Source: Pseudobdellovibrionaceae bacterium (GTDB lineage Bacteria > Bdellovibrionota > Bdellovibrionia > Bdellovibrionales > Bdellovibrionaceae). From it: DNA of 10,604 nucleotides. Of this stretch, positions 1 through 6,283 are shown one piece after another. A model generated the notes under the pieces. That model made no database searches. It saw only the letters and a program-made list of their open reading frames with translations, and was not told where the DNA came from. Location: assembly GCA_014376325.1 (NCBI GenBank), contig JACMRP010000327.1, positions 1 through 10,604 on the forward strand, given 5' to 3'. The translations under genes were made by a program, and so were the position numbers. The stretch's first letter is position 1. Every line of letters starts with the position of its first letter.

Positions 1-491
1 GGGGTAATACCGAGTTTCACCGAGAAAACTAAAATAAGAACGAGGCCCCACCAAAAAATCGGCATCGAATATCCGGTCAGCGAGCCGCCCATTAAAAAAT
101 AATCAAAGAAGGTATTTTTCTTCAGCGCCGCCAAGATCCCGAACGGGATCGCGATCAGCGTCGCGAAGACGAGACCCACAAGGCTTAACTCTAAAGTTGC
201 GGGGAATCTTTCTTTGAACTCGGACCAGACACTTGCTTTCGAAACTGCCGAAGTGCCAAGGTCCCCCTGCACGACTTTTGTGAGGTAATCGACAAACTGC
301 ACGTAAACGGGTTTATCCAGACCCATGCGCGCCTTCGCTTCCGCGTAGGCGGTCGGATCCATGCCGCGTTCACCGGCCATCAACAGAACGGGGTCGCCAG
401 GCACAAGTCGTACCAGCAAGAAACAAATGAACGTGATCCCGAGTAAGGTGATCGCCATGTCCAAAATTTTCTTCCCGAAAAAGGCAAACAT
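1..491 (-). CDS. dppB: Dipeptide ABC transporter permease DppB (N-terminal part, cut by window edge)
   Basis: This is one of the two inner-membrane permease subunits that pass dipeptides from DppA into the cytoplasm. About 163 codons are visible; the C-terminal half, with the EAA loop that contacts the ATPase, lies outside the window. The translation follows enterobacterial DppB closely: a first membrane helix at about residues 10-28, then PGDPV and MAGERG, GLDKP, GDLGTS, FPATLEL before a second helix, and TGYSMPIFWWG leading into a third. The ATG at 491 shares its A with the last base of the dppA stop (TAATG) and has no Shine-Dalgarno of its own, so translation is probably coupled to dppA. 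The remaining Dpp genes (dppC, dppD, dppF) would be expected to the left. Confidence 0.95.
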   Translation of the reverse strand, partial: MFAFFGKKILDMAITLLGITFICFLLVRLVPGDPVLLMAGERGMDPTAYAEAKARMGLDKPVYVQFVDYLTKVVQGDLGTSAVSKASVWSEFKERFPATLELSLVGLVFATLIAIPFGILAALKKNTFFDYFLMGGSLTGYSMPIFWWGLVLILVFSVKLGIT

Positions 492-2068
492 TATTCGACG
501 GTCACTTTATTAAAAATGTCCGCACCCAAAGGATCCATTTTGTATCCTTTGATATTTTTCGACATTGCCCGGTAAACGCTCGAATGATCTAAAGTCACCC
601 ACGGTGCATCATCTTTGAAAATGACTTGGGCCTTTTTATAGAGCTCGGTGCGTTTTTTAATGTCGGTGTTTTTCTTTGCCTCAACGATCAGATCGTTGAA
701 AGGTTTATGACACCAGCGGGAGTAGTTCGATCCCGTTTGAACGCTCGCGCACCCTAATAAAACATTCAGGAAGTTATCCGGATCGCCATTATCACCGGTC
801 CAACCAAATTGAATCAAAGTGTGTTCGCCGAGCTTTGATTTCGATAAATAAGTCGGCCAGTCGAAGCTGACAAGTTTGATTTTGATTCCGACTTTCGCAA
901 GATCGGCCTGCATCATCTCGCCCAGCTTTTTACCGTTCGGATTGTAGGGACGGGATACCGGCATCGTCCACATTTCGGTTTCGAAACCGTCGGCGAGTCC
1001 CGCTTGCTTCAGCAAGGCCTTCGCTTTTTCTGGAGAGTATTCGTAATCTTTGATCGCGTCGTTGTAAGACCAGATCGATGGCGGAAACGGATTCTTCGCG
1101 ATGGTCGCGTTACCCAAAAAGATAGCGTCGATGTAGGCTTTCCGATTGAGCGCGTGGTTGATTGCTTTACGCACGAGCAGATTATCAAAAGGCTTTTTCG
1201 TCACGTTCATCGCGAGGTATCCGACATTCATGCCGGGTGCGCTGATCACGTTGAGTTTTGCGTCGGCTTTCAGTGCGGCCAAATCTGCCGGCGCCGGGTC
1301 CGTCATGAACTGACATTCGCCGGTTTTAAGCTTCTGCGCCCGCACGCTGGAATCTGGAGTGATCGTGAAAATCAATTTGTCGATGTTGCCTTTTTTGCCC
1401 CAGTAAGCGTCGAAACCGCCGAAGCGAACGGTGCTGCCCTTCGCGTAAGACTGAAAAACAAACGGCCCGGTACCCACTGGATTTAAATCCATAAATTCTT
1501 TTTTGTTCGCGGCCGAAAGCTGATCCGCGTATTCTTTGGAAAGGATATTCATGAACGGCATCGCGAGGTTCGCTAAAAACGGAGCCTCTGGATAATTGAG
1601 CGCGATTTCGACCGTCATCGGATCTTTTGCGGTGATCGACTTGATCACTTTGCCCATCTCCATGCCTTGGAAGTATTCGTAGTTACCGCCGCTGACCGCG
1701 TGGTACGGATTTGTTTTTGAAAACTGGCGATCGAATGAGAAAACCACGTCGTCGGCATTCAACTCACGCTTCGGCGTAAAATCTTTCGTCGTGTGGAACT
1801 TCACACCCTTACGAAGTTTGAAAGTGTACACCAATTTATCTTTTGAAATGGTGTAGGATTCTGCAAGTGCCGGAATTACGTTCGTGGTGCCGTTGTCGAA
1901 TTCGACGAGGCCCTCGTAAACTGGATGGGTCGTGTTCAACGAAGTGCCGTCAGTGACTAACTGCGGATTAAAGGAGCTTGGGCTGCCTTCGGAGCAGTAG
2001 ATGAAAGTTTTCGCGTGCGCGGTGGCGATGAAAGCCAAATTCAATACGACGGTCAAAATTATTTTCAT
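491..2068 (-). CDS. dppA: Periplasmic dipeptide-binding protein DppA
   Basis: This family 5 extracellular solute-binding protein captures dipeptides in the periplasm and delivers them to DppB/DppC. It has 525 residues, slightly shorter than E. coli DppA. Residues 1-19 form a signal peptide ending ATAHA, with no lipobox cysteine, so the protein should be soluble. The mature start (KTFIYCSEGSP) matches enterobacterial DppA, as do RELNADDVVFSFDRQ, NPYHAVSGG, RPEAP-like YPEAPFL, DLNPVGTGPF, RPYNPN, GWTGDNGDPDNF and GSNYSRWC. The Arg of RPYNPN and the Asp in GDNGDPDN match the residues known in E. coli DppA to hold the peptide carboxylate and amino group. A strong GGAGGA Shine-Dalgarno at 2075-2080 sits six bases before the ATG. 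It overlaps dppB by one base. Confidence 0.96.
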   Translation of the reverse strand: MKIILTVVLNLAFIATAHAKTFIYCSEGSPSSFNPQLVTDGTSLNTTHPVYEGLVEFDNGTTNVIPALAESYTISKDKLVYTFKLRKGVKFHTTKDFTPKRELNADDVVFSFDRQFSKTNPYHAVSGGNYEYFQGMEMGKVIKSITAKDPMTVEIALNYPEAPFLANLAMPFMNILSKEYADQLSAANKKEFMDLNPVGTGPFVFQSYAKGSTVRFGGFDAYWGKKGNIDKLIFTITPDSSVRAQKLKTGECQFMTDPAPADLAALKADAKLNVISAPGMNVGYLAMNVTKKPFDNLLVRKAINHALNRKAYIDAIFLGNATIAKNPFPPSIWSYNDAIKDYEYSPEKAKALLKQAGLADGFETEMWTMPVSRPYNPNGKKLGEMMQADLAKVGIKIKLVSFDWPTYLSKSKLGEHTLIQFGWTGDNGDPDNFLNVLLGCASVQTGSNYSRWCHKPFNDLIVEAKKNTDIKKRTELYKKAQVIFKDDAPWVTLDHSSVYRAMSKNIKGYKMDPLGADIFNKVTVE

Positions 2069-2092
2069 GAGCGGTCCTCCACGTGATCTGCA

Positions 2093-2121
2093 ATTTCACA
2101 AAGCCTTTGGGTTTAGACCAA
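2093..2121 (-). promoter_or_regulatory. Possible dppA promoter
   Basis: Read on the minus strand, TTGGTC (2121-2116) and TGAAAT (2098-2093) are 17 bases apart; each matches the sigma-70 consensus at four of six positions. Transcription would start about 30 bases before the dppA ATG. Further upstream (2161-2169) is a run of nine T on the minus strand just after the RluF-like gene, but I find only a three-base stem before it, so I cannot call a terminator there. Read-through from the pseudouridine synthase gene is an alternative. Confidence 0.25.
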
Positions 2122-2175
2122 GATTGTTCAATGATCCTGGACGGAAGGCTAGCTAAATTTAAAAAAAAACAGGTG

Positions 2176-2913
2176 TTAGAAGCCTTCGCCCGGCTCGAGA
2201 AATCGCCATTGTCCCTCGGGCAAATTGCCGAGGACGACGTTGCCCACGCGAACACGCTTTAGGCCGCGCACCGTCAGTCCTACCATTTCGCACATGCGGC
2301 GAATCTGGCGTTTTTTTCCTTCGTTCAAGACGATGCGGAGTTGATCGTCATTCAGCCATTCAACGATGGCGGGCTTCAACGGCTTGCCGTCGAGTTCGAG
2401 TCCGTGACGCAGCAGTTGCAATTTATCCTTCGGAAGTAGGCCACTGACGCGCACGAGGTATTCTTTGTCGACGAGCGAGTTTTCACCAATCAATTGCTTC
2501 GCGACGCGGCCGTCTTGAGTGAAAATAAGCAAACCTTGCGAGTCGATATCGAGTCTTCCAGCTACGGCGAGTCCGTCGAAGTGCTCGGGTCTAAGTTCGG
2601 CCGTGCTGCCGTATTGATTCTCTTTCGTGATGAGCTTCACCGCGGGCTGATAATTGTCTTCGGGTTGAGCCGAAACGTAGCCAACCGGTTTGTTCACGAG
2701 AATGGTCGCAAGACTTTTCTGGTTGCGCATTGCCGAAGCTTCGAGCGTTACGCGAGCATCGGGTGACACCTTCGTGCCGAGGACCGAAACGCGAATGCCA
2801 TCGACCATCACCAAGCCTTTTTCGATGTAAACATCGGCTTCACGGCGTGAGCACAGGCCTTTTTCAGCCATCAGTTTGGACAGTCGTACCAATTTGTCGG
2901 GAGAGTCACTCAT
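2176..2913 (-). CDS. rluF: RluF-like 23S rRNA pseudouridine synthase (RsuA/RluB/E/F family)
   Basis: The enzyme converts a uridine in rRNA to pseudouridine. With 245 residues it has an S4 RNA-binding domain (about residues 8-55, with GLCSRREAD), the KPVGYVS strand, the catalytic loop [11 protein letters not shown] with the nucleophilic Asp at residue 122, and the C-terminal [13 protein letters not shown] motif. QIRRMCE followed by [20 protein letters not shown] fits E. coli RluF better than RsuA, RluB or RluE; the exact target uridine is inferred. A GTG in the same frame at 2949 would add 12 residues and overlap the HNH gene. I prefer the ATG at 2913 because it places the S4 domain at the usual distance and follows the HNH stop by ten bases. 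Neither start has a good ribosome site, so coupling to the HNH gene is likely. Confidence 0.88.
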   Translation of the reverse strand: MSDSPDKLVRLSKLMAEKGLCSRREADVYIEKGLVMVDGIRVSVLGTKVSPDARVTLEASAMRNQKSLATILVNKPVGYVSAQPEDNYQPAVKLITKENQYGSTAELRPEHFDGLAVAGRLDIDSQGLLIFTQDGRVAKQLIGENSLVDKEYLVRVSGLLPKDKLQLLRHGLELDGKPLKPAIVEWLNDDQLRIVLNEGKKRQIRRMCEMVGLTVRGLKRVRVGNVVLGNLPEGQWRFLEPGEGF

Positions 2914-2923
2914 GAGAGGGAGT

Positions 2924-3937
2924 TTAACCGAAGTAGGAGGGGACATCACGGATTATGTCGCGGGCAACCGCTTTGATGCGGGGTTTAAGGCGCTCTCGAT
3001 TGTGAAATCCACAGAGGACCCTAAGATTCCGAATTTGATCCGAGCCACCGCAAGCGAGCGGCGTGATGTGATCCACCTGCAAGCAAAAGTTAGAAATGCT
3101 CTTGCTGCCGGTTTCTAGCTGCCTTCGAATTTTTATAGAGATGTAACGGCGTTTTCTGCGGGGGAGCGATTCGAGTCTGGAATCAGGGAAGCTTTGCGTT
3201 GAACTTGAGTTGGATCTGGAGTCTGGATTCTTGGCAGATCTCCGATCAGTGGCCTTCGCTTTGCCGTCCACCTTTTGCAGTTGCGCCTTAGCAAGAAACG
3301 CAAATGCTTTGCCTAAATCATTGTTGGGGACAGAATGCGATATTGCTTTCTGCGCGCGTAAAATCAATTCGCAGTCTTCTGTCGTAAAAACCAAAAGTGC
3401 CGTCACGGTATCATTCTTTTGCGGAGTGATTTTCTGAAATACTCTCGGCTTAAAGTCCATTTCGACGGCCAGAACTTTCTCCGTCTCGAATATAGTTTTA
3501 TTTTCAATCTGCGCGAAGATACTTTCGGACTTTTCCGCGCTGATTTCTCTTCCGGCTTTGAGCTCTTGCTTAATGCACTGACCTACTTTGATCAGCTGAG
3601 TAAGGTTCAAAGAGCCCTCCTGAACTTTGTCTATAACTTCTGGATTATTCTTAAGCACCCGAGCCGCATCAATGCGGTCGTAAGCTTGGTTGCTGGAATA
3701 TTTATGGCGTTTGGTCAGAAGTTTGTAAACTGATTCGTACCCGCTTTCGAAGTGCAAATTTCGGTCGGTGATCTCGTGAATGTACTGCAAGACAATGTGC
3801 GTGGCTTTTTTGTCATTCAGCACGGCGAGGTCGAAGCCTTGTATAAGAAGCTCCGATGATAGCGCCGAAAAATTCAGCGGTTCGAAATTTCTAACTTCTG
3901 CGACTTTAGATTCTATAGTCGTTTCGATCTGCTTCAT
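2924..3937 (-). CDS. HNH endonuclease family protein with eroded zinc site
   Basis: This 337-residue protein has the layout of the HNH proteins with a DUF222/13E12-like helical N-terminal region: helical residues 1-165 containing [15 protein letters not shown] and [11 protein letters not shown], a charged serine-rich linker at about 230-260, then a C-terminal HNH domain. The core DH (289-290), GG, NLRVLC (Cys309) and HN (312-313) are present. The stretch that normally lies between RRQLE and the TGRRC-like element, with two zinc-binding cysteines, is missing: the chain runs RRQLE directly into [15 protein letters not shown]. The strong GGAGGT before 3937 sets the start; a reading from 3976 would ignore it. 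Only ten bases separate it from the RluF-like gene. The gene and its upstream gap look richer in A+T than their neighbours, suggesting it arrived from elsewhere. Activity and biological role are unknown. Confidence 0.85.
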   Translation of the reverse strand: MKQIETTIESKVAEVRNFEPLNFSALSSELLIQGFDLAVLNDKKATHIVLQYIHEITDRNLHFESGYESVYKLLTKRHKYSSNQAYDRIDAARVLKNNPEVIDKVQEGSLNLTQLIKVGQCIKQELKAGREISAEKSESIFAQIENKTIFETEKVLAVEMDFKPRVFQKITPQKNDTVTALLVFTTEDCELILRAQKAISHSVPNNDLGKAFAFLAKAQLQKVDGKAKATDRRSAKNPDSRSNSSSTQSFPDSRLESLPRRKRRYISIKIRRQLETGSKSISNFCLQVDHITPLACGGSDQIRNLRVLCGFHNRERLKPRIKAVARDIIRDVPSYFG

Positions 3938-3941
3938 AAGC

Positions 3942-3947
3942 ACCTCC
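3942..3947 (-). promoter_or_regulatory. Shine-Dalgarno site fixing the HNH gene start
   Basis: Minus-strand GGAGGT lies four bases before the ATG at 3937. It decides between that ATG and an in-frame start at 3976, which has nothing comparable. Confidence 0.8.
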
Positions 3948-4082
3948 GATTTACTTCTCGTATAAGATTCATACAACAGCTATTTCACAGGAGAATTTAG
4001 GTTTTCCGTGAATGCGTGAGGTTTTTCCAGATGAAGACAGAGATTGGTTTTAAGATGCTCTGCCGGTCGCAGGCTGAAATAT

Positions 4083-4099
4083 TTCTCAACGATTGAGAA
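4083..4099. repeat. Perfect inverted repeat TTCTCAA-N3-TTGAGAA
   Basis: Two seven-base arms, exact reverse complements, are separated by CGA. No U-tract follows it closely on either strand (ATATTT on the minus strand is the nearest), so it is a poor terminator. It lies about 145 bases before the HNH start and about 85 bases after the small minus-strand frame. A dimeric repressor site is the simplest reading. Confidence 0.45.
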
Positions 4100-4182
4100 C
4101 GGCCTCACAGAAGAAAAATAATCAAAGCACAGCCGCAAATAACAACTCAAAATCCCGCAGCAAGAACTATTTTAAATTAAAT

Positions 4183-4302
4183 TTATTTACGCAGGGCTTC
4201 CCGGAATCCAGACTTAAATTTAGAAAAAATAGCATCAGCTCGTTCGACATCACTTCTGTTCGGAAGCAAAGCTGATTGTCTAAAAATATTTTGGCGCCCC
4301 AT
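4183..4302 (-). CDS. Possible 39-residue small protein
   Basis: This short frame is not recognised as any family. It starts ATG-GGG at 4302 and ends TAA at 4183. GGGG and GCGGA stretches lie in the twenty bases before the ATG, with GGA six bases away. The product is basic, with an amphipathic-looking C-terminal helix (VERADAIFSKFKSGF) and no tryptophan or cysteine. The frame continues upstream to an ATG at 4353, which would give 56 residues with a short hydrophobic N-terminus, but the promoter-like box at 4332-4340 lies inside that extension and favours the shorter form. It points the same way as the HNH gene. Support is composition, a start context and a promoter; chance cannot be excluded. 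Confidence 0.35.
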   Translation of the reverse strand: MGRQNIFRQSALLPNRSDVERADAIFSKFKSGFREALRK

Positions 4303-4331
4303 TGCAAATCCGCTTTTCCCCAGAATCGACA

Positions 4332-4340
4332 ATATTATAG
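4332..4340 (-). promoter_or_regulatory. Extended -10 promoter element TGCTATAAT
   Basis: The minus strand reads TGCTATAAT, a perfect -10 hexamer with the upstream TG of extended -10 promoters. No good -35 box lies 16-18 bases upstream, as is common for this class. Transcription would begin near 4325 and read into the small frame at 4302, then toward the HNH gene. Confidence 0.45.
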
Positions 4341-4484
4341 CAACGCAGGTCATCCATCGAATTGAGCTATTCTGAATTCAAGCAGGCTTTTTCAAAGGGG
4401 AACTCGATGCCGCAGAGCTTCTCCGCTAAAGAGTTTCGTACCAATCACGATGACCCATATAAAATTACGCGTTATCTTTTATTC

Positions 4485-4895
4485 ATGGAACTTCATTTAG
4501 GCAGACTGATAGATCACGTTCACATCGTAGTTTCCGATTTAGAGAAAAGCCGAAAATTCTACAAGGCGATTCTCGAATCCATCGGAAAATCTTTGAACAA
4601 CGGCGACGCCCATCACTTCGGCTCCGACGAAATCTTCGTCACCCAAGCCACCGAGACGAGCAAGCTCTCGCACATTCATCTCGCATTCCAAGTTCCAGAT
4701 CACGAGACGGTGCAAGCGTTCCACAAGGCAGCCATCGGCGCGGGCGGTACCGAAAATGGAGCGCCGGGCGAACGCCCGTACGATCCGGGATATTATGCGG
4801 CCTTCATCTTAGATCCTGACGGAAACAACATCGAAGCCGTCTTCCACGGACCCGCGGAACGTTCCGCCGAATCGATCCTGATTACGCCGAAGTAA
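4485..4895 (+). CDS. VOC-fold (glyoxalase/bleomycin resistance/dioxygenase superfamily) protein
   Basis: The 136-residue product is a two-module VOC protein. The first module opens RLIDHVHIVVSDLEKSRKFY, with His11 in the usual metal position. The second contains HIHLAFQV (His65) and ends PGYYAAFILDPDGNNIEAVFHG, where Glu117 is the expected third metal ligand. Substrate cannot be deduced: members range from glyoxalases to thiol transferases and dioxygenases. The start at 4485 matches the family's normal N-terminus but lacks a Shine-Dalgarno. An in-frame ATG at 4407, preceded by AAGGGG, would add 26 residues, and the frame is open back to a TTG at 4362. It is the only conventional plus-strand gene in the middle of the window, and its last 14 bases overlap the end of the convergent pterin synthase gene. 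Confidence 0.88.
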   Translation: MELHLGRLIDHVHIVVSDLEKSRKFYKAILESIGKSLNNGDAHHFGSDEIFVTQATETSKLSHIHLAFQVPDHETVQAFHKAAIGAGGTENGAPGERPYDPGYYAAFILDPDGNNIEAVFHGPAERSAESILITPK

Positions 4896-5268
4896 CTTCC
4901 ACCCAAAGATCATCCATCTCATAAAGCCGCAGCGAAACCACTTCTCCCGACGGTGAGGCCATCTTTAGTTTCTCAAGACAGAAAAGCGCAATGTTCTCGG
5001 TCGTAGGAATCGCGGTTTTAAACTCAGGAATCACAAAATTCAAATGCTGGTGATCGAGCAAGCCAACCACTAAGCGCAGTGCTTGTTCTAGATCCTCTAG
5101 AGGTCCCGCGTTTTCCGTAAAGGCGGCTTCCACGCGGTAGTTATGTCCGTGACCGAATTCCGTAAAGCACTTACCAAACTTTTCCTGATTCTGTTTTTTA
5201 CCCCACTTCGGTTGGTGGTATAAGTGGGCTGCCGAAAATCGTTCGGTGACGAGCAAGGTTTTTCTCAC
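4882..5268 (-). CDS. 6-pyruvoyltetrahydropterin synthase / QueD superfamily enzyme
   Basis: Members turn dihydroneopterin triphosphate into 6-pyruvoyl- or 6-carboxy-tetrahydropterin, for biopterin, queuosine or folate routes. The 128-residue protein has zinc ligands His15 (FSAAH), His40 and His42 (HGHNY), catalytic Cys34, the Asp72-His73 pair in LLDHQHLN, PTTENIA at 88-94, and Glu117 in LRLYE for holding the pterin. FGKC followed five residues later by HGHNY resembles animal PTPS; bacterial QueD has C-x3-HGH. Glu37 is also at the position used by PTPS-III enzymes. The usual GMVMDF-like strand is shortened to GPLEDLEQ. The GTG start at 5268 overlaps the SDR stop (GTGA), implying coupled translation. 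The superfamily is sure; the exact reaction is not. Confidence 0.88.
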   Translation of the reverse strand: MRKTLLVTERFSAAHLYHQPKWGKKQNQEKFGKCFTEFGHGHNYRVEAAFTENAGPLEDLEQALRLVVGLLDHQHLNFVIPEFKTAIPTTENIALFCLEKLKMASPSGEVVSLRLYEMDDLWVEVTSA

Positions 5269-6011
5269 GTTAAATTAATCCCGCCGTCAACGGCCATGAT
5301 GGCCCCCGTGGTCCATCCCGAAAGGTCTGAGCCCACGAAATAAATGCTGCGCGCGACGTCTTCCGGTGTGCCGATGCGGCCGAGCGGTTGTAAGTGCGCC
5401 ATGCCTTTCAGTGCTTCGTCTTTGGCGGCGCCCTCAAGCAAATGGAACGGGTGAATCGGCGTGTCCACCAAGCCCGGGCACACGCAATTCACGCGGATGC
5501 CGAGAGGCCCAAGTTCTTGTGCTAACAACTGCGTCCAGTTATTCAAAGCCGCCTTAGAAGCAGAGTAAGCCCCCGTCGCGCCGGAGGGTCGCATGCCCAA
5601 AGTCGAAGATACATTCACGACCGAGCCTCGGCGATGCTTTTTAAAATAAGGCGTCAGCAGACGGGTCAGCCGCATGGGCGCTAGCATATTGACTTCGAAT
5701 TGTTCGCGCCACATTTCATCCGAACTATCTTCGATGGTATGAGTTTTAAAAATTCCCGCGTTGTTGACGAGGACTTCCACTTGGTACAAAGGATTTTCGA
5801 TGATCTCGCCGACGCGTTTTGTGACGGCCGCGACGTCGGTCAAATCACACGACATCAGCGCCGCACCCGCACGGCAATGCAGAGCCACGTCTTCGAGTTT
5901 TTGTTTGTCCCGGCCCATCAGGTGAACGAAGTATCCGTTTTTAGAAAATTCTAGCGCCGTTGCCTTGCCGATGCCCGAACCCGCACCGGTTATCAGAACC
6001 GCTTTTTTCAT
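5265..6011 (-). CDS. Short-chain dehydrogenase/reductase (classical SDR)
   Basis: This NAD(P)-dependent oxidoreductase has 248 residues, typical for the family. The Rossmann motif TGAGSGIG is at 8-15, followed by GRD at 33-35, whose Arg suggests NADPH. Then come CDL at 55-57, NNAG at 83-86, the structural Asn108, catalytic Ser136, and Tyr149 with Lys153 (YSASK). PGLVDTP and a C-terminal VDGG complete the pattern. The substrate cannot be read from sequence. Tight coupling to the pterin synthase gene downstream (GTGA overlap) suggests a pterin carbonyl, as for sepiapterin reductase, but the TGAGSGIG motif is not the TG-x(3)-R-x-G form of pteridine reductases. GGAGG at 6019-6023, seven bases upstream, supports the ATG at 6011. 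Confidence 0.92.
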   Translation of the reverse strand: MKKAVLITGAGSGIGKATALEFSKNGYFVHLMGRDKQKLEDVALHCRAGAALMSCDLTDVAAVTKRVGEIIENPLYQVEVLVNNAGIFKTHTIEDSSDEMWREQFEVNMLAPMRLTRLLTPYFKKHRRGSVVNVSSTLGMRPSGATGAYSASKAALNNWTQLLAQELGPLGIRVNCVCPGLVDTPIHPFHLLEGAAKDEALKGMAHLQPLGRIGTPEDVARSIYFVGSDLSGWTTGAIMAVDGGINLT

Positions 6012-6093
6012 TCGAAAGCCTCCACACCAAAACCAGATCCCGACCTAGGACCTGCGGGTTTATCCTAACAGAGGAATTTACCGAAGAATAGGC

Positions 6094-6183
6094 ATGACGT
6101 TACAAGAAGCTTTTAAAGTCAGTTTTAAATATTTCATCGTGGGTTTTGTGTTGCTCGTCGCATTCTGGGGGACTTTTCCGTAA
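6094..6183 (+). CDS. Possible 29-residue single-span membrane peptide
   Basis: A short frame from ATG at 6094 to TAA at 6181-6183 encodes a charged N-terminus (MTLQEAFKVSFK) followed by about fifteen hydrophobic residues (YFIVGFVLLVAFWG), the plan of many bacterial small membrane proteins. A GAGGAA lies at 6071-6076 but is too distant to be a normal ribosome site; nearer the ATG only weak AG-rich sequence is present. It is divergent from the SDR gene and convergent with the small Cys/His protein gene, whose terminator hairpin begins ten bases beyond its stop. No family is recognised. Chance remains a real possibility at this length. Confidence 0.3.
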   Translation: MTLQEAFKVSFKYFIVGFVLLVAFWGTFP

Positions 6184-6219
6184 AAAGGAAAAGGCCGATC
6201 GTCATGATCAGCCTCGGCC
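6182..6219 (-). terminator. Hairpin terminator for the small Cys/His protein gene
   Basis: On the minus strand GGCTGATC and GATCGGCC pair around a five-base loop with one A/C mismatch (6193-6213); an alternative longer form pairs GGCCGA with TCGGCC (6193-6219). Both are followed by TTTTCCTTTTT (6192-6182). The plus strand lacks a T-run after the hairpin, so it should act only on minus-strand transcripts. Confidence 0.6.
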
Positions 6220-6283
6220 AACGGAAATGAATTTGCAAGGTTTTGGCTCGCGAGAGCCCAATGAGAGTAACTGGTCAGAACAA

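Larger units (their letters stand above)
3938..4484. other. AT-rich gap between the HNH and VOC genes
   Basis: No conventional gene is visible in these 547 bases. What I can see is the HNH ribosome site, a perfect 17-base dyad at 4083-4099, a possible small minus-strand gene at 4183-4302 with an extended -10 box upstream, and a possible in-frame extension of the VOC gene from 4407. A plus-strand reading from the TTG at 4093 to 4275 has a low-complexity Asn/Ser/Lys product and no ribosome site, so I do not treat it as coding. I see no tRNA, insertion sequence ends or long repeats. Confidence 0.6.

Noticed and set aside
2161..2169. T9 run on the minus strand after the RluF-like gene as a terminator
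   Set aside because: Only about three base pairs of stem can be drawn before it, too weak to call.
1968..2255. Minus-strand 95-codon frame bridging dppA and the RluF-like gene
   Set aside because: It is an out-of-frame reading across two well-supported genes and the dppA promoter region, with no recognisable product.
2914..2949. GTG start adding 12 residues to the RluF-like protein
   Set aside because: No ribosome site, overlap with the HNH gene, and the S4 domain begins at the normal distance from the ATG at 2913.
3419..3733. Plus-strand 104-codon frame opposite the HNH gene
   Set aside because: Lies antisense inside a gene with clear family structure; no ribosome site or recognisable motif.
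3938..3976. Upstream start for the HNH protein
   Set aside because: The strong GGAGGT lies between this start and the ATG at 3937, so it serves the latter.
4093..4275. Plus-strand 60-codon frame from a TTG, opposite the small minus-strand candidate
   Set aside because: Low-complexity Asn/Ser/Lys/Arg product, TTG start with no ribosome site, and part of it is a 17-base palindrome.
6245..6258. GGCTC-GCGA-GAGCC hairpin as a terminator
   Set aside because: A stable small stem, but no T-run follows on either strand; the hairpin at 6193-6219 fits better for the same gene.
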